Positions 35,380-47,110 of a stretch of DNA of 64,000 bases are shown piece after piece. The notes beneath the pieces were generated by a model that was not told where the DNA came from, did not search any database, and was given only the letters and a program-made list of their open reading frames with translations. The stretch is from Nymphaea colorata (lineage: Eukaryota > Streptophyta > Magnoliopsida > Nymphaeales > Nymphaeaceae), in the NCBI RefSeq assembly GCF_008831285.2, contig NC_045149.1:13914629-13978628 (forward strand). The letters run 5' to 3'. The position numbers and the translations under genes were made by a program. How positions within the stretch are numbered: position 1 is the stretch's first letter; each line of letters starts with the position of its first letter.

Positions 35380-37010
35380 TATTTTACAGGAACTTGCCAC
35401 AATTAGTTTGTTACTTTTAGTGACTATGATTTTTTTCTACCTCAACCATGTTACTTCTAGTGACTAAGATGTCATCTACACAAATCATCAATGAGATTTT
35501 ATGGACATATCTAATTGTGACTCATGAACCCCAAGTGTGATGATCAAGGACATGCCTTGTTAGCCTTTTTTTGACTTGGACAATGCTTTATTGAGGCGAT
35601 AAACATGATTGGAACCCTTAATCTTAAAACCATGTTGGTTGCATCATGAACCACCTTTTACTTTAGTATCTGTTGTGAGAAAGGATTGACACCTAATTCA
35701 TGTAAAGATCTACCCTTCGAGATAGGCATGGTTGAGATCAACGGTTTTGTAGTTTGGTTAGCAATAGGACTATAAGTTTCATATTAGTATGTCCCTTCTT
35801 ATGGATTATACCTTCTGCAAAGTGGCGAGACTTATACTAAGCAATTGTGTCATTAGAGTTCCTCCCTATTAATCTAAATATCCATCCACATCTAACATTA
35901 TTATGTGACCTGTTGGCTGGGACGAGCCCACAATTGATTTGTATAAAAAGACCCCAACTCTTCTTCCGTAGCATGAGCGCTTTTAGGATTACATTTTGCT
36001 TTAAGATGAACTCTGAGTTCAACTTAACTTGTATTGACTTCACTAAGGAGACACAAAGGAAGACTATATTTGGATGGAAAATAAGCATTTAATGCTCTTG
36101 TTTCATCCATAGATTGGTTAATCATATGGTGAGTTCAAATTAATTAGTTCTATTATTGTACGTCTTTCACTAGATGGGTCTAAACTCCAGTTCCACTTCA
36201 TGATTTCCTTTCCTTTCTTCTTCTCTTGGTTGGTTGATGGGACATGGGGCTTCATGTACAAATAGGCGATTCATGATATATTCTTGACCAAGCTATGGGT
36301 TGATGAAGATAGACAAAGTTTCATTTTGGGCAAGATATATTTTGAATGTCTCTTGAATTGCATTGGAAATGGGGTTGGATTATTTGGTTTAGTTTAAGTT
36401 ACAATTAGTTTTTTAATTAATTAATAGCATTTAAAAACTGCAAACGGTTTTCTTCATAGAAAACAGTATGTTGAGAAATGCATGTATTGCAAGAGTGAGG
36501 AGCCATAACATATATATCCTTTATAAACTTCATATTCAATATAAAACCACATGGTTTGACTTTAAATCTAATAATTCTCAAATTGAAAAAAATGAAGGTC
36601 ACAAGTGCAGGCAAAATTTTCATAAAGGCTTTCTTGTTTGAACTGTTATGCACAAACATCGAAGCACTTTGCTTGTATAATTTTTCTCGTTGGTGCCTTG
36701 GACTAAAACTTCTCATTTCTAATGATCCTAAACCATAAATTTGTGAGGACAAAAGTCAAAAAAATGGTGATTATCATGTGTAAGTTTGGCAACATAAACA
36801 ACATATTTTTCTTAGTGCACATTAACATGTAAAGCATCTTTGAGATCAAATTTTTGAATATGAAGGGAAAACAATGTGAGCTTACCAAACAGTGTCAGAT
36901 CAACTTTACAATCATTTTTGTTGGTGATAGCATTGCCAATATCTGCTGCCATGTGATGTGTTGCCCTAGAATCAAGATACCATATATCATCTTGAAGCAA
37001 ACTCGATTCC
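35380..37010 (-). mobile_element. very old copia relic
   Basis: On the minus strand the protease region reads WYLDSRATHHMAADIGNA (Gly of DSGA changed to Arg), then FDLKDALHVNVH, and in changed frames VAKLTHDNHHFFDF and EVLVQGTNEKN. Reverse transcriptase pieces follow at lower coordinates: KKSWGLFIQINCGLVP, RCGWIFRLIGRNSNDTIA and, near 35440-35500, SLMICVDDILVTRSNMV. Integrase and LTRs were not found. Stops are frequent. It is the most decayed copia copy in the window. Confidence 0.75.
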
Positions 37011-37119
37011 GGCCATGTAGCAAAAGCTTGAGTATGTCATAGCATTGCCTTGCCGTATGGTTTTTCCATCAAATTGGTGGGCAGTCGGATTATTCCTATA
37101 AAACTTTGCATTCTGGCTG

Positions 37120-37322
37120 CATATTAATGTGAGAAAGTATCAAGAGATTTTAAAAAATGAAGTACATGATTGAATATTTCTCTTCCCTTAGACACTAGTA
37201 TGAAAAAACTACCAAGACAAGTTTGAAAACTGAATACATGATTGAATCTTACATGCCAGTATGACAATGTAGCAAGAGAAGTTTCGAAGATGAAGTACAT
37301 GACTGAATGTGTCTCTTCCCTG
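37120..37322. repeat. three diverged tandem units of about 65 bases
   Basis: Each unit has a GAAGTACATGA or GAATACATGA word followed by TTGAAT, a TCTCTTCCCT or similar run, and a CA.TATGA...ACCAAGA-like run. The units lie near 37130-37200, 37200-37265 and 37265-37322. Confidence 0.55.
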
Positions 37323-37353
37323 GCCACTATGTTGTCGTTTTGACCCTCTTTGG

Positions 37354-37528
37354 CAGTGGCCTAGCCACATGTGGGCTAAGCTGCCCAGACCAGCTCTTTA
37401 AAATTTCTTTATTTTTTACATTAGCAAATTTAATATTTTTTTTCTTTTATACATATGTAAGTGCCCCCTAAAGATATAAATGTTTTAAAGAAGGGTCCCT
37501 CCAGCTAATTTTTTTGACTCCACCACTG
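37354..37528. mobile_element. hAT-type MITE with 8-base target-site duplication
   Basis: The 175-base element begins CAGTGGCCTAGCCACA and ends TGACTCCACCACTG, so its ends are CAGTGG...CCACTG. It is flanked by CTCTTTGG on the left (37346-37353) and CTCTTTGA on the right (37529-37536), an 8-base direct repeat with one mismatch. CAGTG-type ends and an 8-base duplication are the hallmarks of the hAT superfamily. There is no coding capacity. Confidence 0.75.
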
Positions 37529-37539
37529 CTCTTTGAATG

Positions 37540-38690
37540 ACAAACACAATGGCATTACTTTTATCTAATGATATGGACAAGGCTGTATCCGTTCCAATTA
37601 AATAGCTTCTTCATCTCATTTAAATAATAGGTGCTGAAAGAAATGAGGCATGACAGTGTAGAACTTCCAAATGAACAAATTTGCAGATTGGTAGAAATGA
37701 TACATCTCATATATGCAATAAAGAAGGCAATAGGCCGATCTACCTCTCGAGATCTTGTGAGTTTCAATCCATTGAGACGTCCAAGACATGATATTTGATG
37801 AATGATGGTGAATGAATGAGATGCATGAATGACTTATGTTGATGTTTGTGGAATCACTCGCATCAAAACTAGTCAATTACGTGGTCTACTTTGTCTAGTA
37901 TATTGTTCGTCAAGTATTGCTTCAAACTTAAATTACTGTTATCTATACATTCAATTTTTTTTTTCAGGTCAGTGATGATTAATATTGTAGTCAACTATTT
38001 GGAATTGACATGCCATAGCATAGCTACTTGGCTTGAGGGGCACGCTGACAGTACATTCTTAGTTCCATTCTTATGGGTGCTACTTCTCTAGACTTTGGAA
38101 ACAAAGGAACTGAAATGTGCATCGAAGAAGGTTGAATGATCTCATCATTTCCTAGATTTGAAACATAGATCATCTGCCAATACCTGTGGCCACTTCGGTT
38201 AGAATCAAGTAGTAGTATCACGCGCATATCATGGTGCGTCTTTGACTCCCATTTCCAGTCGTGGAGATAGGCATTTCTGGTTAAGTAAGGATGTCAACAT
38301 ATTCGATTTGAATCAGATATCGAACCAAACCATTCTGAAAAACCAGTTATAGAAAAAAAATATAATGTCCAATGGAAAAATCAGATCAGCTTTGGATTTA
38401 AGAAATGACATTCTATTGGATTTGGATTCAGATATATGTAAATATTTGATCAGATTCAAATTCAGATCAGATTTAGTTTTAAACAAATATCATACATCTA
38501 ACACTCTTATATATTGAAAGTCAGCTAGATTGGTTCAAAATTCAGATTAAGAAGTGAATGCAAAGTTGGATTCAGATCATATTCAGATTGCAAAATTGGA
38601 TTTCAGACTTAGATATGACTTTATTCATTCATGTTCAAATCAGAATTCAAATATGAACACGTGAGTATTTGAAAAAGCAGCTACATATGG
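37540..38690. other. intergenic with a GATTTGGATTC-type repeat
   Basis: 37540-38270 has no recognised feature. 38280-38720 is a dense GATTTGGATTCAGAT-type degenerate repeat like those at 22600 and 49900. Confidence 0.5.
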
Positions 38691-38993
38691 TTAAGAGTAT
38701 ATTTTATTCGAATCTGATCCATTGACATCCCTATGGCTGATGGCATATGACAAGCAAACCTGGGTGGCAGCTCCTATGGCAAGATCCACAATCCAAGTCC
38801 ACTCCTCATTGAAAAGCTGTTGACCCTGCCGGCAGCTGCTCATACCAGCCCACATCTGGCTTATTCGCTGCTCTTTTTGGCCATTGATATGCTTAAGAAA
38901 GAGTCTATCAGCACCTCTTTGCGATGCTAAGCTTGCCTGTTGCATTCCTTCCAATTGCAAATCCCATGCTAATTCATTTCTCCGGGGCTGCAT
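38691..38993 (-). CDS. unidentified 100-codon reading frame
   Basis: The minus-strand frame begins MQPRRNELAWDLQLEGMQ and continues LASQRGADRLFLKHINGQKE, ISQMWAGMSSCRQGQQLF and EEWTWIVDLAIGAATQVCLS. Composition is protein-like (amphipathic, with Trp and Cys). The last 20 codons run into the AT-rich repeat next to it, so the true end is probably a splice site near 38755. I do not recognise the family. No neighbouring exon was found. It could be a first exon or a fragment. Confidence 0.3.
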   Translation of the reverse strand: MQPRRNELAWDLQLEGMQQASLASQRGADRLFLKHINGQKEQRISQMWAGMSSCRQGQQLFNEEWTWIVDLAIGAATQVCLSYAISHRDVNGSDSNKIYS

Positions 38994-39239
38994 CTTCGTC
39001 TTCTGATCTTTGAGTTGAGTTGGACAATTTATGTGGAAATAGTAGGGATGTCAGCAGATCACATTCGAATCGGATATGCTGACATCTCTAGATATAGGGT
39101 GATTAGCAGCTCAGGTTTCCTATGGAAGATGGTGGGAGTTAGGCTCTGGACTTGTATTAACAAAAAAATGATATTTACAGCAGCCAAAAATGGGGATGCA
39201 TAGCGTGTAGACCATAGTGAAAACTTAGCTACTGTGACC

Positions 39240-39415
39240 CAGTGGCAGAGCTAAATTATTGCTAGTGTGGGCAATTGCCAACACCAACCCAAAAAAATAA
39301 ACTATTTAGATACAAAAACTTTATTAATTTTCAGTTTTTTACATATCAATGCTCCTTAAGGTTTGAATCTTACACTTGAAGTGCCCCTCAACCAGAAATT
39401 TCGGCTCTATCACTG
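39240..39415. mobile_element. second hAT-type MITE
   Basis: The element starts CAGTGGCAGAGCTAA and ends TCGGCTCTATCACTG, giving imperfect 15-base terminal inverted repeats. At 176 bases it is almost the same length as the one at 37354-37528, and its ends match CAGTGG. The flanks CTGTGACC and CTGCAACC (one base offset) are a weaker target-site duplication. It is non-coding. Confidence 0.65.
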
Positions 39416-39658
39416 GCTGCAACCAAAAGACATGTAATGAGATTTTAGGAAATGAAGAGTGGACATGTACCCCTTGGCTCATGTGGGGCTTCCCATAGCT
39501 TTAACTTGCTAAATTCATCAAACAAAATAAGAAAAATGGTCAAAAATTTTGCGTTTCCCCTGTTTGGGAGAGCAGAATGAGTATTAGAAGTCATTTTTTA
39601 CAATAAAGTCCCCATAGAGTCCAAGTCTGCTTTTGGTGCCTTGGAAAAGGTGCCCACA

Positions 39659-42600
39659 TTATGCATCAATTTTCATATCGGTGCCTTCCTTTTGCAGCAC
39701 AGGGAGTTGACACAATGGGGATTCAAAGCGGAAACTAGCAGTATACCCCCCCCACCCGCCTAATGCACCAACCCCTTGGTGATGCAGTTCCCCTTTGTTG
39801 AGGTACAATGTCTCCAGTTGGGAGAGACCCCAAAAGCACTGGGGCACCCTTCCCAATTTGACCTCATCAACATTCGTGTCGCTCAAAGACAGAGACTTGA
39901 GGGAGGGTAGAAATGTTGATACCTCCGATGGCAATGGTGATGGAAGTAGTACTGCTGAGTCTGGATCCAACCTTAACTCAATGAGGTTAGGCAGTTGCTC
40001 AAGGAATTTCCATCCCAATCTTGCACTTAGGCAACAACACACTGACAGACTTTGGAGGTGAGTCACTTGACCATCATGCCCCGCCAGCTCCAATAGAGCA
40101 TCAAGCAAGCCTTCTGTCTGCATCCCTTGACAATTCATAAAATTTGCCTCTCTTAACCTTGGCATAGAAGTCAATGTTGTTTCCCCTAATCCATCTGCTG
40201 GCCACCCTTCCCAGTTGAGCAAAGCTTCCACCATCAACTCCTCAAGTAAAGGAACGTTACCAAGAGCCTTCAAGCTATTAGGTCCATACACTTTCTATGA
40301 CTTGAGAGGAGGCATGTCAGGACGTACTTACTCTAGGCTGTCACAAAATTCTACCTCCAACGACTCCAAGGCAGGCATGTCAGCTAGAGTCTTCAGCCTA
40401 TCACATCTCCACACCATCAATGACTTCAGAGCAGGCATGTCATGTAAATGCTGTATACAATCACAATAACTCACCTCCAATGACTCCAAGGCAGGCATGT
40501 TAACAAGAGCCTTTAAGCCATCACATGCCCACACCATCAACGACTTGAGAGCAGGCCTGTGATCAGGCAATTGCTCTAGGCTGTCACAAAGTGCCACGTC
40601 CAACCACTTGAGAGCAGGCATGTGATGAGGTAATTGCTCTAGGCTGCAGCATTCCTCCACCTTCAACGACTCAAAGGCAGGCGTGCTAGCTATTTCACAT
40701 AGTGCTGGGCAATTGATGACATTTGGTACTTTCAACGAGGTAATGCTTATTAGTTTTTCCCATAAATGGCATCTTTCCAGCTTTAGTGAATGTAGCTTGG
40801 TATACTCAGTATTCAAATGCCAAACTGGCATCTTTCCTTTATAATCACCTATCTCCAAGCACTCCAGCACAAGTGGAGATTCCAATGCCTCCAGTGCACC
40901 ACTCTGTTCAGAAGCACCACTCTGTTCGTCATTACTCTGTTCAGAAGTACCACTTTGTTCTGAAACACCTCCAGTAATTCCAAAGTATAATTCCAAACTA
41001 ATTATGCCATGCTTCTCCTTAAGCAATTGTGCATTTCTTGCACAATCAATTGCGTTTCTTGTCCCCTTCAACCCTATTGACAATTCCCCCTGTAGTTTGT
41101 TCAAGTCTTTTAGTTCCCTAATATCGCATCCCTTTGTGTCCCCTTCGTCATCGCATACCACAAGTCTATGCAAGGTCCGAAAATTGGTAAGCTTCCCCAA
41201 GCCTTCCGCTATAAATTTCAATTCCCATGTCCATTTCAGCCCAATAAACCTCAAGTTGCAGAGTTCACCCATTTCCTTGGGCAACTCTTCAATTTTACTA
41301 TAATTTAAATCCAATGTCTGCAAGTTACAGAGTCTGCAGATTGAACTGGGCAACCGTCTCATTTAGAATTGCTTAGATCGAGATATTTTACAAGTGAAAG
41401 GTATTCAATGGACTTGTGTGCCTCTGCATCGTGTACACCAAGTAATGACAGATGGTGGGTGTGCTCAGTAGTAGAGGCATTGCCATATTCCCTTCCACCT
41501 ATATATAAGGCAAGGTCATGCAAAATGTCATGCAATTTGATGCTCTTCAAATCAATTTCTTCAATCAAACACCGCCTTATCAAATCTTCAATGTATTGGT
41601 TTGTTGTCGCTTTAACATCTATGCCAACCTCAATCAATCCGTGTGCCACCCATTGCATGATCAATGTCTCCCTTTGAATCTCATAATCCTTTGGATAAAT
41701 GGAGCAATGCACAAAACAACTCTTCAAATAATATGGAAGTCATCGTAGCTCAGCATGAGACCAGGAAGAATATCGCCACCTATTTCAGTGGACGATGATG
41801 AGGCTGCAGGAGTCTTCCATTCCCATATCTTACTATCCACGATGGACTTCCAGTCCTCCCTACTCATTTTCTTGGTGCGGATCATGGACCCCACCATCTT
41901 AATAACAAGTGGCAACCCACCACACTTCTTTACTATTCCCTTCCAACAAATTTGATCTTATGCATCACCGAATATTCTTCTGTTTGGCCTTCTCTTAAAA
42001 CCTCCTTCAGAAACAAGTACCAACTTTGGTGGAAATTAAATTCTTGTAATTCATGCATATAAAAAGCACCCATCCCCTCCGACACATATTTCTTTCTACT
42101 AATAATCAAAATTTTTGTCCCCATTGCACCCACCATCAATGTTCCCCCTATCTCTTCCTCCCACCATTTTACTTCCCATCCATCATCTAGGACCAACAAA
42201 ATTTTTTACTTTGAGAGCTCGTTCAGTAACTGTTTGCATAAGTCAGTCAAGGAACAATCAGTGTTTTCTCCAGAACTCTTGCACACTTCCCTTAGTATCT
42301 GCCGCACCAAATCCTTATGGTTTGGCCTTTCCGAAACACAAACCCACCACCTGCGTTCCCCGAACTGTTGCTCAATTTCATTAAATACCATGTTAGCAAG
42401 AGTCGTTTTACCGATCCCTCCCTTTCCAACAATGGAGATAATAGAAGCACCACCCTTCTCAGTCTTACTACAAAAGTCATTTGATGAGAGCATTTCTACT
42501 AACACCTTTTTATCATTCTCCCTGCCTGTGGGCAGTTGTACACCTATGTGATGGGTTGCCTCGTTGCGGTTGACATGTTCACCATGAACAGGGTTCTTAC

Positions 42601-43100
42601 CACCCTCTTTTGGTGTTGTTTTGAGCCTATCCACCATGTCCCAATCTTTCTTTATTTTATCAAGCCTTTCATTGATTTTCTTGATTTTGTTACCAAGTTG
42701 GTAACGAAAAGAAACATCTTTGTAATAGGAAGAGAGTGCTGTGGTCAAAGACCGCTTCCGTACCTGATCCCTCTTGCTGGCCTCAATTTTGCTTCGATAT
42801 CCTTCACTGATGTCCTCGGCATCATAATGAACATCCTTGAGCTCAAACTCTAGTTGTCTGTCGCACTTCCTTGCTGAAAAAGGACTTGATCAGCATCTTT
42901 AATGGCCTTTTGGAAGATTTTCAGGATCCTTTGGAGCTTCTTCAGATCATCTTTGGCATTCAAGATGTAGTCTTTCATCTCTTTCAACAAATTGGTTGCA
43001 GTAGAAATGGCTGTTTGCGCAAGAGCATCTATTACTGCCCCCATCTCCAGCAACCCCACTCCCAGTTTCTCGGTAGATTGAAGGGCAGAGGACGATAAGC
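39659..43100 (-). pseudogene. CC-NBS-LRR resistance gene relic II (all domains present)
   Basis: Minus strand, in order. Coiled coil (43070-42850): GAVIDALAQTAISTATNLLK, then after a frame change an EDVID-like LKDVHYDAEDISEGYRSK. NB-ARC: intact P-loop GKGGIGKTTLANMVF, RWWVCVSERPNHKDLV, stop TAA at 42206-42208 just before kinase-2 ILLVLDDGWE (Val to Gly), KILIISRKKYVSEGMGA. A one-base loss near 41938 precedes KKCGGLPLVIKMVG, and another near 41738 precedes KSCFVHCSIYPKDYEIQ. The MHD region is KLHDILHDLALYI. A frame change near 41362 leads into LRRs (RRLPSSICRLCNLQTLDLNY). Stops near 40320 precede a second LRR block (39659-40291). Intact length would be about 1,100 residues. It is an immune receptor of the non-TIR class, and the single-nucleotide nature of the lesions suggests fairly recent loss. 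Confidence 0.95.
40308..40740 (-). repeat. DNA-level LRR repeat array of 60-63-base units
   Basis: The word GCAGGCATGT (or a close variant) recurs at 40308, 40371, 40431, 40491, 40551, 40614 and 40677, that is every 60 or 63 bases. Each unit encodes one 20-21-residue LRR of the type MPALKSLMVWACDGLKAL or MPALESLEVSYCDCIQHL. Units alternate between two sub-types (ALKSLMVW and ALESLEV), so pairs may be the unit that was duplicated. Confidence 0.85.
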
Positions 43101-43560
43101 AATTTTCACAAGGATGCGAAGAAAATAGGCAAACAACTGCACATAAAGTTCAAATTGAGCAGGTGGGTCCGTTTGATCACCGCCACCTCCACATTATCCT
43201 CTTGCAAGTGGTAGAGCACTGAAGTAATCAAGTTACGGAAGAAGTTCGGCCCTTCACGGCTCAAGAAATTCTGCCCTCAATTCTGTCAGTTATTACTCAT
43301 TGGCTTCAGTCATTTCACGCTGTTTTGTCAATTCCTTACACTGTATTCTTCTTCTCTTCCAGGCTAGCTATGTTCATATTGCTGCTTCTTTTCTCTCTCC
43401 AATTCATTATATTTTCTTCATTCACTTTAACTTTAATTCCCATCAATCGTGGCGTGATCTGTTATAATACTAGAATACATGAGAAAAATACTCATCGGCA
43501 CATTTTTTATAGGTTGTGTTAAACAAGAAATTCAATTCCTTAATTTACTTGCTCCTAAAT

Positions 43561-43635
43561 AAATCTGGTAGAAAAATCCCCAAAGCCAAGCTTTCTACAT
43601 TCCCTAGAGTTCCCCCTTTCGGACTTGCCAGATTT
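43561..43635. mobile_element. 75-base insertion with short inverted ends, absent from copy I
   Basis: The insertion starts AAATCTGG and ends CCAGATTT, a perfect 8-base inverted repeat. It interrupts sequence that is continuous in copy I (CTTGCTCCTAAATCTTAATTT near 17590-17612). A similar text (AATCCGGAAAAATTCCC ... TTTGTCTG) occurs near 47715-47785. It may be a tiny MITE or an excision footprint. Confidence 0.45.
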
Positions 43636-44033
43636 CTTGTTAATCTTTTATTTCATTGATTTTATTATGTAAAAATAATTTACATATATGATCTGCAATC
43701 CAAATTTATTTAGCATAAAGTTCATATTGGACTCGGTTGCAAAAATACATATTGAATCCAACAGCCATATCTTAACCTTTCCCATAATGTTAAGATTCGC
43801 ATAAAGTAATATGAGAGAGGGAGAGAGAGAGAGAAAGAGACCAGAAGATGATGGTTGAACCAAGTGGACAATTATATACATCTAAACGCAATGTTTAAAA
43901 CATTTTTTTTATAACAATCTAACCTTTTAGATATTATCTTGAGTATTTTAATAGTTAATAGTTGAGATCGTAAGTCTGAAGCTTTGTACCCCATCCCTAA
44001 TGTCATTAATACACACGCACACACCATACCACT

Positions 44034-44509
44034 TTGGTACTGAACCACATTAAGAAAGCTCCGCCAAAAATCCTATCGAAGCTATCACATAGCTTTGTCG
44101 TTCATCTAAAATCCATAAACATTCTGTTTTATTGTAAGACTTTTATTGCAGTGTGGCCAACAAAAGCTTACATGCTCATTCATTATGAAGGGAGGAAGTA
44201 AGAATCAAGATCGATACCTTTTATCTAGTCAGGTTCAAGATTAGTACATACCTTACTATTAGTTTTAGACCACTACTTTAGCCACCTTTGAATCCTTCTT
44301 CTCTTGATAAACCATTTATTTGTCATTATATTAGCAATCCCAAAGGAGTGATTTTCCTTCAGAAATGCTCCTTCGACGGGATTTGAGTACAGGAGAATCA
44401 GGGGAGGAGCTTCCTTCATCTACTTCTTCTAGAGTAGACGATTCTTCCTCATTATGTAGGCTTCATCTTTTACCTAATGATGGGAGGGGCGTAACTGCCA
44501 AGATTAGAT
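44034..44509. other. copy-II-specific intergenic stretch
   Basis: It has no counterpart in copy I, which carries unrelated 17998-19877 at this point. No gene is recognised. Confidence 0.5.
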
Positions 44510-44754
44510 AGGATGTCTTTTTTACTATTTACACATGCATACAAAGATTTTTTTGATAGTTTCAAAAGCATTTCAAACTCTTGAAATTAAAGGCTTTGGA
44601 GACTTTGCTTAGACTCTTTCTTTATGAGCTTAAGTTTCTCTCTGACCTACAACAAATGTAATGAAGTTGTTATAATATTTAAATTATTTTCCAAACTCGT
44701 TAATCATAGTTTCCATCCAGGAAAGAGAATTAAAAAACGCAAAATCTCTCTTTT

Positions 44755-45185
44755 AATCTCTCTATTTCTCTCTCCTATTTCTCTTTCTCTCTCTCTCTGA
44801 TTTCTCTCCCTTTTTAGATCTCTCTCTCTCTAAAATTTCTGTTTTCTCTCTCTCTCTCTTCAGTTCTCGCTCTCCCTTTTTAAAATCTCTTTCTTTCTCT
44901 CTCTTTATTTACCTCTCTTTTAATCTCTCTTTTTTCTTTTTTTAATCTTTCTCTCTTGGATTTCACTATTTCTCTCTCCTATTTTCTCCCTCTCTCTCTC
45001 TGTGATTTCTCTCTCTTTTTAGATCTCTCTCTCTAAATTTTCTCTTTAATCTCTATGTCATCAATTCTCTCTCTCCCTTTTTAAAAATCATTCTTTCTCT
45101 CTCTTTCTTTTACCTCTCTTTTAATCTCTCTTTTTTCTTTTTCCTTTTTTAAACCCCCCTCTCTTTCTCTCTCTCTCCACCCTGT
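44755..45185. repeat. CT-rich tract, copy II (expanded)
   Basis: It shows the same CTCTCT/TTTTAGATCTCTC pattern as 20100-20345, but the block TTTCTCTCTCCTATTT...TTTTAGATCTCTC occurs twice. This explains why it is about 180 bases longer. Confidence 0.75.
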
Positions 45186-46424
45186 TAAACAAATGATGGG
45201 TAGGACAATGGTTGGGTTAGGCAGCGTGTTACAGCCATGTCTTCAGTTTGATTCTTGGAGGGTGCTATCCTAATGGTATTGAGGAACAATGTTGATTTTG
45301 AGATTAGGGGTGCCATTATGAGGTCAACTGGACTGGTTCTTGTATCCTCCCCCACCCACCTTTTCTCCCATCCTTTTAGACTTCTCTCCCTGTTACTCTC
45401 TCTTCTAATTTCTCTCTCTCTCTCTCTCTATTTATATATTAAACAAAAAAAGCTCCCATTTTGCTTGGCCCAAAATCATTTGACTTCACCAAGGCCAATA
45501 TTAATGTGCAATACGCATGGTCCTTATCATTGGGACTACACTTGGATGGCATACAACTCATTTTTTGAAAACCTTTTTTTTTTTAATATGCATGTTGTGG
45601 TATGAATGACATATTTAATTTTCTTTCAAGCATAGAGAAATCTTTCTCTTTTCATTTAACTTTTATATTCACCATGCATTCATAAGATTCACGGATACCC
45701 ACAACCACTCCTTTAGGAAACCTAAGCAAAACATCATCGAGCCTTAATAATATGGGAATAGAGTTAGGCTAAAATTTGAGATTAACTTGTGTTTCGAAAG
45801 ATATCTATTAACTTTCTTTACTTTGCAAATGATCATTTCATTAAAGCATTTTTATAAAATCTCATGAAAACTCTTCCTTCAAAATTGACTTAATTTTTTT
45901 TACTTTAAATGATTATTACAAATCAAATGATTCATTAGCTAAGATTATTTCTTCTAAAACATATCTCTTACCATTTTATCAAACAAAAATTATCGAACTT
46001 TCTTTTCCAATGCCTATTGAACAATTTTCTTATTTTAAGGATTGACTCTTACATCTTTTTTTGCTTTATAAAATTTTAAATTTCTAAAACACTTTAACAT
46101 CTTTACCATCCACCATATTGCATTTAAGTTGAGGAAATGCACCAAGAATGAAGAATGCCACAGAAAAACTAAGCCTCATACCAATGGCTGGTGGACCCCT
46201 TTTCTAGTTTGCAAAACAAATTCTCACTGGTGAACCAAAGAAATTTTGGGATGCAAACAATATGGCTCTGGTGGTGAGAAATTTCTTGTCACAAACAAGC
46301 TTGTAATGGAACACATATGATATTGTTCTTAATTCTATATCATTATGGATATAAAAGTCTTGACTTATATCATTTTGCAATGTGATCTATAAACTAGTTG
46401 TACTTCTGATCTCCCCAGTAGATT

Positions 46425-46920
46425 TGTTCACCATCCATGCATCTTGCTCTTGAAGTGGTCAACAGCTTGGATGAGGGCATATAGAACAACTTTTTCTTCT
46501 CAAATTAGATGTTTCAAAAGATTATGACAAAGTGAGACTGTCTTTTTGCACTTTAGGCTTTCTTATTTGGGATTTCTGAGGATGGGTGAGGAAAAATATG
46601 ACTTGTGTTTCTACTGCTTTCTTTGTTGTTTCCTTTAAGAAGGGAGGGAACCCTTTTTGTAGCCATAGAGGTCGATGACAAGGGACCCTCTCTCTCCTCT
46701 TCTCAAGCAAGATGATCTTATGAAATTATACAGTCACATGCAAGCTACAGTGGAGGCAGTTCTTACCCACAAGCAAGAATTTCTTGCTAGAGATATATAT
46801 TCTATGTCAGTCTAGTTCCTTATAGTTCTTCTTCTCTTATTGATTGTGATGATGTTCTGACATGAGTTACTCATAATTTCATTAACTTGAGATGAAATGG
46901 ATATGAAATAAAGAACAGTC
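46425..46920 (+). mobile_element. LINE fragment, sister of the 12.3-kb remnant
   Basis: CTTGGATGAGGGCATATAGAACAACTTTTTC and the following 230 bases match 12390-12640 (LINE reverse transcriptase text), and ACTCATAATTTCATTAACTTG near 46870 matches 13415. The part between (12640-13410) is largely missing here. It is non-coding now. Confidence 0.7.
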
Positions 46921-46925
46921 CGCGA

Positions 46926-47110
46926 GATCCGGGGTGAAGCCAGCAATTTTTTTAGGAAGGGCTGAACAGTATTTGCAAAAATTATACAAGGCCAAACAAT
47001 ATTTTTCAAAATTTTTACATAGGCCAATTTAAAAATTTTTTAGAATGTAAGTATCATTTTTTTTTCCAAAACATGAGGGGGGAGGGGCATGGCTCCTGCC
47101 AGCTCCCCCT
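46926..47110 (+). repeat. nested AT-rich repeat, second copy
   Basis: Matches 13480-13650 over its length, from GAAGCCAGCAATTTTTTT to GAGGGGCATGGCTCC. It sits after the same LINE text as there. Confidence 0.65.

Noticed and set aside
39659-43100. Intact resistance gene
   Set aside because: The long open LRR frames look convincing, but a nonsense codon and several one-base frame changes separate the domains; introns at those points are unlikely because the matching text continues without a gap.
45255-45605. 116-codon + strand frame including SLLLSLLISLSLSLYLYI
   Set aside because: It runs through the CT-rich tract and its flank; the matching region of copy I (20430-20700) is not open, so it is not conserved.
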